Below are positions 59,618 through 64,000 of a stretch of DNA of 64,000 nt, in pieces. The stretch is taken from positions 496,001-560,000 of the forward strand of contig NZ_JNIF01000004.1 of the NCBI RefSeq assembly GCF_000702445.1, written 5' to 3'. Every line of letters begins with the position of its first letter. The stretch's first letter is position 1. The stretch is from Bryobacter aggregatus MPL3 (lineage in GTDB: Bacteria > Acidobacteriota > Terriglobia > Bryobacterales > Bryobacteraceae). The notes under the pieces were generated by a model that saw only the letters and a list, made by a program, of their open reading frames with translations, did no database searches and had not been told where the DNA came from. A program made the translations under genes and the position numbers.

Positions 59618-60421
59618 TTATCGGCTGTAGTCGCCGCTGAGCGTTTCGAGAAAGCGAATTACGGCATGCTTTTCGAGCTGATTCAAGAGGATGCCTCCCG
59701 CGTGGCGATCGAGAAGCTGGGTCAGGCTTGGGATGGAGCCGTCGTGCATGTACGGCGCGGTGTAGATGACTTCGCGCAGACCGGGAACTTTCCAGGACTT
59801 GCCGTTGCCGTCGGAGGACATTTCGCCGTTGGTGAAGTTGGGGCCGGAGTGGCAGTGCGAGCAACCTGCCTTACCGAAGAAGAGCTGTCGGCCAAATTCA
59901 TGCTCCGGTGTCCATTGTTGGCGACGGCCAATGCGCCATTCCTCGTAAAGCGAATGCGTGGATTTGAGTGTGCGTTCATAGGCGGCGATCGCGGTGACAA
60001 TCCGGTCGAGGGTAATCGTTGAGTCGCCAAAGGAGCGGTGGAAGCGGAGTTGGTATTCGGGGATGAGGGAAAGGCGCATTTCCAGATCCTTTTGCTCATT
60101 GCCCATTTCCAGTGCGTTCAGCAGCGGCCCCTTCGCCTGTTCCTCCAAGGAACTGGCGCGGCCATCCCAAAAGAAACGTGTGGCCTTTTGGAGGTTGAGG
60201 AGGGAAGGGGAGTTGAAGGCGCCTCTCGAGCCGCCCACGCCACGGGAGGTGGGATTGGGATCGGCAAAGGCAGTGTCGGGCCGGTGGCACATGGCGCAAC
60301 TGACGGACGAGTCGCTAGAGAGGCGCTTGTCGAAGAAAAGCTGCCGCCCGAGGCTTTCCAGTTCGCCAGCCAGGAGAAGCGAACTCATTCCACCCAGCAG
60401 CGCGAGAGAGAAGAAGCGCAT
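59618..60421 (-). CDS. Cytochrome-c peroxidase/MauG family dihaem protein
   Basis: A 267-residue exported protein with signal peptide MRFFSLALLGGMSSLLLAG. Two c-type haem sites: CAMCH (42-46) and CSHCH (187-191). The phrases ELESLGRQLFFDKRLSSD, SRGAFNSPSLLN, FFWDGRASSLEEQAKGPL and VPGLREVIYTAPYMHDGSI are strongly typical of di-haem peroxidases. It is shorter than most members by about 50-70 residues. It lies just upstream of the SDR gene (9 bp gap) on the same strand, so it may be co-transcribed with it. Confidence 0.9.
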   Translation of the reverse strand: MRFFSLALLGGMSSLLLAGELESLGRQLFFDKRLSSDSSVSCAMCHRPDTAFADPNPTSRGVGGSRGAFNSPSLLNLQKATRFFWDGRASSLEEQAKGPLLNALEMGNEQKDLEMRLSLIPEYQLRFHRSFGDSTITLDRIVTAIAAYERTLKSTHSLYEEWRIGRRQQWTPEHEFGRQLFFGKAGCSHCHSGPNFTNGEMSSDGNGKSWKVPGLREVIYTAPYMHDGSIPSLTQLLDRHAGGILLNQLEKHAVIRFLETLSGDYSR

Positions 60422-60550
60422 GTTGCTGGAGAGTAACGCGCGAGGAGGATCCGGTTTGGATCAATCTTGAAAATTAAGCTTTCGACGGACTCGGGAGCGG
60501 TATCTCTTCATACAAATGAAAATCCGGAACGAAAAACGCAGCAGATGCGC

Positions 60551-60556
60551 TATGAT
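60551..60556 (+). promoter_or_regulatory. Possible -10 box of the tRNA-Pro gene
   Basis: TATGAT lies 17 bp upstream of the tRNA 5' end, in the only AT-containing stretch nearby. No good -35 is visible at the right spacing, so this is tentative. Confidence 0.3.
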
Positions 60557-60572
60557 TGGAAGGTTGTTTGTT

Positions 60573-60649
<77 letters not shown>

Positions 60650-60674
60650 TTTAACACCAGTCGAAATTTTCTTA

Positions 60675-60711
60675 CGCTGTCAACCAAAGGTTGACGGCGT
60701 TTTTGCTTTTT
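60675..60711 (+). terminator. Rho-independent terminator of tRNA-Pro
   Basis: An 11 bp hairpin (60675-60685 with 60689-60699, one G-T wobble), loop AAA, followed directly by TTTTTGCTTTTT. It lies 25 bp after the tRNA CCA end. Confidence 0.92.
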
Positions 60712-60778
60712 GCGGGGAGACTCTGCCGACCTTTGTCGCTCTTGCCTCCTGGAAGGAGAGGAGTTCGCCAAACTCACC

Positions 60779-60994
60779 AACTGAAGGCTATCCTTGCCGC
60801 GATCAGAATCAACTGACGGTACGGGCGGCACATGACCCACGTGGATCTCCAGCAACGCGGAGCTGGGACGGTTCACTGTTCACCGGCTGATGTCAGTCCT
60901 GAACCGCCTTGGTTCTCGAATCGAGGTGAGCATCCGGCTGCGGCCATTAGAGGCGTGTATGTCTTTCGCTTTCAGGGTTGGGTTTGAACTGTGA
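60779..60994 (+). pseudogene. Decayed XRE/HigA-type HTH antitoxin remnant
   Basis: In the otherwise gene-free stretch after the tRNA terminator (60712-61122), pieces of an HTH antitoxin can be read in two frames: LKAILAAIRIN then a stop and MTHVDLQQRGAG in one frame, and LGRFTVHRLMSVLNRLGSR IEVSIRLRP (from 60863, ending at TGA 60992-60994) in another. The last part matches the C-terminal pattern of HigA2-like antitoxins. A stop and frame changes show it is non-functional. No toxin gene is adjacent. Identification is by eye and tentative. Confidence 0.4.
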
Positions 60995-61077
60995 GGTCGC
61001 AGTACCATTAGCACTTCCCTGAGCCGCTCTTTTGGATTCTTTGTCACGAATGATCTGATTTTCCTGACTTCACTGGT

Positions 61078-61097
61078 GCGCCGAACTGAATCGGCGC
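61078..61097 (+). promoter_or_regulatory. Hairpin in the 5' leader of the PEP-CTERM gene
   Basis: GCGCCGA (61078-61084) pairs perfectly with TCGGCGC (61091-61097) around the loop ACTGAA, ending 10 bp before the AGGAGG. It has no T-tract, so it is more likely an mRNA leader structure or protein-binding palindrome than a terminator. Confidence 0.4.
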
Positions 61098-61107
61098 GTG
61101 ATGGATG

Positions 61108-61113
61108 AGGAGG
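61108..61113 (+). promoter_or_regulatory. Strong ribosome-binding site deciding the start at 61123
   Basis: AGGAGG is the strongest Shine-Dalgarno sequence noticed in the window. It lies 9 bp before ATG 61123, ruling out the in-frame ATG at 61105, which it would overlap. Confidence 0.75.
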
Positions 61114-61122
61114 AAAATTTTT

Positions 61123-61800
61123 ATGTATCGGCTTTTAATCGTGACCCTGATGGCCATTGCGATGACTATGAGTCTTTCTGCCACGACGCTATCCGGTTTC
61201 ACCAGCTTTGGCACAGACTCAAATGGACAATGGACTGGTGGCATCACTGCGAGCGGGGGGTGTTGCCAGGTGCTGAATCTCGAAGTGGGCTCTTTGACTG
61301 GCAACGGCGCGAATTTCCAGGTGTTGCCTGATACCCTGTCTGACGGGACCTATACAATCTATCTCGAGACCACGGATTGGACTTCTAATTTTGGAGTGAT
61401 CTATGGCGGCGTCAATCTGTTCTTCGATGGGAGTACGGCACCGGGAATCTCGATTTTCACTCCCACAACCTTCGATCAGGCCGATCATCCCGGGTTCTTT
61501 GTCATTGGGGCTGGCGTGAACACGGCCAGTCTCAGCAACACTCTGGTGAATAGCGCCAATAGCTCTGTATACACGAGGGGTGGCACCACGGTGACGATCA
61601 ACGATATGCAGTGGGTGGGTGGCTCCGGGAACAATCCGCTGCTTTTCGGCGCGACTGTGGTGGCGCTCAATCTGACGGTGAGCAGCGATCCGGGGGACCC
61701 GCCGGCAGTGCCCGAACCGGCGAGCGTGTTCCTGTGTGCGACCGGGCTTGGCCTGGCGATTTTCAAACTGCGCCACCGCTCAGTGCGCCCTCCGAATTAA
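61123..61800 (+). CDS. Secreted PEP-CTERM sorting-signal protein
   Basis: A 225-residue exported protein: leader YRLLIVTLMAIAMTMSLSA, a Gly/Thr/Asn-rich beta-structured body, and the C-terminal tripartite sorting signal VPEPAS (about residue 197), a hydrophobic helix (VFLCATGLGLAIF) and a basic tail (KLRHRSVR). PEP-CTERM proteins are cleaved by exosortase and delivered to the surface or exopolysaccharide; no exosortase is in this window. Start set by the AGGAGG 9 bp upstream. It is monocistronic, with a leader hairpin upstream and a terminator downstream. Confidence 0.87.
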   Translation: MYRLLIVTLMAIAMTMSLSATTLSGFTSFGTDSNGQWTGGITASGGCCQVLNLEVGSLTGNGANFQVLPDTLSDGTYTIYLETTDWTSNFGVIYGGVNLFFDGSTAPGISIFTPTTFDQADHPGFFVIGAGVNTASLSNTLVNSANSSVYTRGGTTVTINDMQWVGGSGNNPLLFGATVVALNLTVSSDPGDPPAVPEPASVFLCATGLGLAIFKLRHRSVRPPN

Positions 61801-61801
61801 G

Positions 61802-61835
61802 ACAAAGGCCATGGGGGCGCAGTGGCCTTTGTTTT
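61802..61835 (+). terminator. Rho-independent terminator after the PEP-CTERM gene
   Basis: A 10 bp perfect stem (61802-61811 and 61823-61832) with an 11-base loop, followed by TTTT, begins one base after the stop codon. Confidence 0.85.
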
Positions 61836-61903
61836 GAGGAGATCTCTTTGCGCCCTCCCACCTTTGATCGAAACAAAAGAGCGCCTCACTCTGTCCTGAA
61901 GGT

Positions 61904-62905
61904 ATGCCTGTCCGGACTGCCGCGGCGAAAGCTCCTCTGAGCCGTTCTGCCTCCACTCGCGCGCCCAAGCTTTCCACTGCTCCCAAGAGACCGATTGTGA
62001 TTCCACGGAGCGGAGACGCCATCGTTACAGTGAACGGGAAGGCGGTTTCACTGACGAATCTGGCAAAGGTCTTCTGGCCTGCAGAGGGAATTCAGAAGGC
62101 CGATCTGCTGCAATACTACGCGGACATCTCCCCCTACTTGCTTCCCTATCTCGAGTCGCGCGCGATGGTGCTGAAGCGTTATCCGAATGGAGCCTTTGAT
62201 GATTTCTTCTTTCAAAAGCATGCACCGGCGTCACGGCCGGATTGGCTTCCAATTTGCAAGATCCAGCATGGCGCAACCAATCTGGTGGCCTTTCCGGTGA
62301 TCGATGATCTTGCCGGACTGCTCTGGGCGGTGAACCTGGGTTGTATCGATCTAAACCCCTGGTATGCCCAGTGCGATGACGTGGATCGTCCGGATTCTCT
62401 CCACTTTGATCTCGATCCTACTTCTGGGGCGGACTTTGCTCTGGTGCGGCAGGCGGCTCTCCTGCTGCGGGAAGAGCTGGACGCTCAAAAGATGAAGAGC
62501 TATCCCAAGACGACGGGGTCTCGCGGTATCCACATCTATGTTCCGATCGAGCGGGGACCTTTGCAGAAGCAGGTTTGGACGGTGGCCAAGGCCTTTGCGG
62601 TCCGTCTTGCTGCGAAGTATCCGGATATTCTTGAATCTGAATACCGCATCGCGAAACGGAAGGAAAAGCGGGTTCTGGTCGACTATAACCAGAATGCGTG
62701 GGGACGGACTCTTGCTTCGGTTTATTCGGTGCGTCCGAAGCCGCGCGCGACGGTTTCGGCGCCAGTGACTTGGGACGAGGTGGAGCAGGGAATCGAGATC
62801 GAGGACTTCCGGATCGACAATATGGTGGCCCGCGTGGCCAAGCTTGGCGATCTGTTTCGTCCGCTGTTGCTGCAGAAAAGCCGCGTCAAGCTGGGGGTGG
62901 ACTGA
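61904..62905 (+). CDS. LigD-type DNA repair polymerase (PrimPol domain), stand-alone
   Basis: A 333-residue protein equal to the polymerase/primase domain of bacterial LigD, which fills ends in nonhomologous end joining. The first 35 residues are basic and Ser/Ala-rich. LTNLAKVFWPAEGIQKADLLQYY opens the domain. Catalytic metal residues are Asp169 and Asp171 in LHFDLDPTSG, with VLVDYNQN probably providing the third Asp. It is followed by a ligase gene with TGATG overlap, so this is a split version of LigD lacking a nuclease (phosphoesterase) domain. No Ku gene is in the window. Confidence 0.9.
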   Translation: MPVRTAAAKAPLSRSASTRAPKLSTAPKRPIVIPRSGDAIVTVNGKAVSLTNLAKVFWPAEGIQKADLLQYYADISPYLLPYLESRAMVLKRYPNGAFDDFFFQKHAPASRPDWLPICKIQHGATNLVAFPVIDDLAGLLWAVNLGCIDLNPWYAQCDDVDRPDSLHFDLDPTSGADFALVRQAALLLREELDAQKMKSYPKTTGSRGIHIYVPIERGPLQKQVWTVAKAFAVRLAAKYPDILESEYRIAKRKEKRVLVDYNQNAWGRTLASVYSVRPKPRATVSAPVTWDEVEQGIEIEDFRIDNMVARVAKLGDLFRPLLLQKSRVKLGVD

Positions 62906-63942
62906 TGAATCTCAGCCATCTTCCAATCCAAGTGCCGTATCTTCCGATGGAAGCAAAGAGCGTTGCGCAGATTCCCAAGGGTGCGGAGTGGCAGTATGAG
63001 CCGAAGTGGGACGGGTTTCGCTGCCTGGCCTTTCGCGATGGCGACACGGTGGAGTTGCAGTCAAAGTCGGGCGAATCGCTGACGCGCTACTTTCCAGAAC
63101 TGGTGCAGGCGCTGACGGCTCTTCGGGCCAAGCGCTTTGTGCTGGACGGCGAGATTGTTCTCTTTATCGATGGACGTTTGTCTTTTGATGACTTGCTGCA
63201 ACGCATCCATCCGGCCGAAAGCCGGGTGCGGAAGCTGTCTGTCGAACATCCGGTGAAGCTGGTGCTGTTCGATCTCCTTGTCGATGACAAAGGGAAGCTG
63301 GTGGCCACTGATGTGTTTGCGAAGCGCCGCAAGGATCTGGAGCACTTCATCTCTAGATATGTAGACAGCGACGAGATTCTCTTTCTTTCTCCGGCGACCC
63401 GGGAACTGGAGAATGCGGAGACCTGGCTTGAAACGATGCGCGGGCAACTGGATGGCGTGGTGGCTAAGCGCCTGGACCTGCCCTATCAGTCCGGGGAAAG
63501 GGCGATGCTGAAGATCAAAGATCTGCGGACTGCCGATTGTGTCGTCGGAGGATTTCGCTATGGGGCTCGCGAGAAGCTGGTGGGTTCGTTGCTGCTGGGT
63601 CTCTATGATGAACAAGGACTGCTGCATCATGTCGGATTCACGTCGTCCATTGCTGCGGCGGAACGTCCTGCCTTGACGGAAAAGCTGGAGGCACTGATTG
63701 GAAAGCCGGGATTCACCGGCCGGTCTCCTGGAGGGCCGAGCCGCTGGTCAACGGCAAAGTCGGCAGATTGGCAGCCGTTGCGTCCGGAGTTGGTGGTAGA
63801 GGTTCGCTACGATCACTTCACCGGCCAGCGCTTCCGGCATGGTACGAAGCTGATGCGCTGGCGGCCCGATAAGTCGCCCCGCCAATGTCTGTTGTCCCAG
63901 TTGGAGGGCGAGTCGGCCTCGCCGTTAGGATTGATCGCTTGA
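62905..63942 (+). CDS. ATP-dependent DNA ligase (LigC/LigD ligase-domain type)
   Basis: A 345-residue ligase. The adenylated lysine is Lys34 in YEPKWDGFRCL (motif I); motif III is LVLFDLLVDDKG, motif IV includes LDGVVAKRLDLPY and motif V RAMLKIKDLRTADCVVGG. The OB-fold domain follows from about 245 (GSLLLGLYDEQGLLHHVGF). It seals nicks or breaks and would work with the polymerase encoded just upstream. ATG at 62905 overlaps the polymerase stop (TGATG); the longer frame is rejected. Confidence 0.92.
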   Translation: MNLSHLPIQVPYLPMEAKSVAQIPKGAEWQYEPKWDGFRCLAFRDGDTVELQSKSGESLTRYFPELVQALTALRAKRFVLDGEIVLFIDGRLSFDDLLQRIHPAESRVRKLSVEHPVKLVLFDLLVDDKGKLVATDVFAKRRKDLEHFISRYVDSDEILFLSPATRELENAETWLETMRGQLDGVVAKRLDLPYQSGERAMLKIKDLRTADCVVGGFRYGAREKLVGSLLLGLYDEQGLLHHVGFTSSIAAAERPALTEKLEALIGKPGFTGRSPGGPSRWSTAKSADWQPLRPELVVEVRYDHFTGQRFRHGTKLMRWRPDKSPRQCLLSQLEGESASPLGLIA

Positions 63943-64000
63943 GCTTCCCTCGTGTTTTTCTTCTTTCTCCGGCGAATCTGGGCGGACGGCGTGCCGAGAT
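63939..64000 (+). CDS. Start of a further gene in the LigD-like operon (truncated by window edge)
   Basis: A frame opens at TTG 63939 inside the ligase stop (TTGA overlap) and stays open to the window end, encoding SFPRVFLLSPANLGGRRAE. The tight overlap and coding-like composition suggest a third co-transcribed gene. The family cannot be named from 20 residues. Confidence 0.45.
   Translation, partial: MSFPRVFLLSPANLGGRRAE

Overview
The window is GC-rich and densely packed. Many neighbouring genes overlap by 1-11 bp (ATGA, GTGA, TTGA and TAATG junctions), and convergent pairs share stop codons. The gene mix suggests a soil Acidobacteriota, most likely near Bryobacterales/Solibacter: secreted DUF1080 (3-keto-sugar hydrolase) protein, GMC dehydrogenases paired with gluconate-2-dehydrogenase-subunit-3 proteins, FG-GAP and Ig-repeat surface proteins, a caspase-PEGA-TPR protein, a PEP-CTERM protein and abundant small cytochromes c. 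This placement is inferred from gene content; no 16S or other marker was compared. No IS element, prophage, CRISPR array, rRNA or replication origin was seen.

Layout. 0-12 kb: a possible TIR-like protein behind glucarate dehydratase, a 44-residue basic microprotein, an acyltransferase, a CorA-like membrane protein, a DUF1080 protein, a beta-propeller/dihaem cytochrome, a CurA-like reductase and an esterase. 11-14.5 kb (minus): GMC oxidoreductase, its small subunit and an FG-GAP protein. 14.5-21.1 kb (plus): exported caspase-like protein, Ig-domain protein, an unknown secreted protein and a 944-residue nidogen/Ig/IPT protein. 21.7-26.4 kb: AI-2E-type permease, exported lactonase, dehydrogenase small subunit, GMC dehydrogenase and pentahaem cytochrome, which together look like a periplasmic sugar-oxidation module. 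26.4-29.1 kb (minus): NarX/NarL-type two-component system and truA. 29.2-38.2 kb: a CzcC-CzcB pair facing a CzcC-CzcB-CzcA-metallopeptidase operon. 38.3-46 kb: sugar isomerase-like and Gfo/Idh/MocA proteins, an S9 peptidase, and gamma-carbonic anhydrase-hisS-aspS. 46-50.5 kb (minus): an FAD oxidoreductase/cytochrome b/MsrP-like operon and two small helical proteins. 50.7-54.5 kb (plus): a copper-handling cluster. 54.5-57.1 kb (minus): a PIN toxin-antitoxin pair, then a PdxA-like dehydrogenase and four-carbon acid-sugar kinase. 57.2-58.5 kb: a broken gene for a protein with two retropepsin-like motifs. 58.4-60.4 kb (minus): cupin, SDR and cytochrome-c peroxidase. 60.5-61 kb: tRNA-Pro(GGG), terminator and a decayed HTH antitoxin. 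61-64 kb: PEP-CTERM protein, then a split LigD system (polymerase, ligase, and a gene running off the edge).

How the genes fit together. Three themes dominate: (i) oxidation of sugars outside the cytoplasm by GMC/FAD dehydrogenases passing electrons to c-type cytochromes, followed by lactone or 3-keto-sugar hydrolysis and aldarate/tetronate catabolism; (ii) metal homeostasis (two HME-RND sets and a multicopper oxidase cluster); (iii) surface proteins with Ig, FG-GAP and NIDO-like folds. Functions are assigned from motifs and remembered family features only. Start codons were moved inward wherever a signal peptide, ribosome-binding site or upstream stop argued for it, and these choices are stated in the entries.
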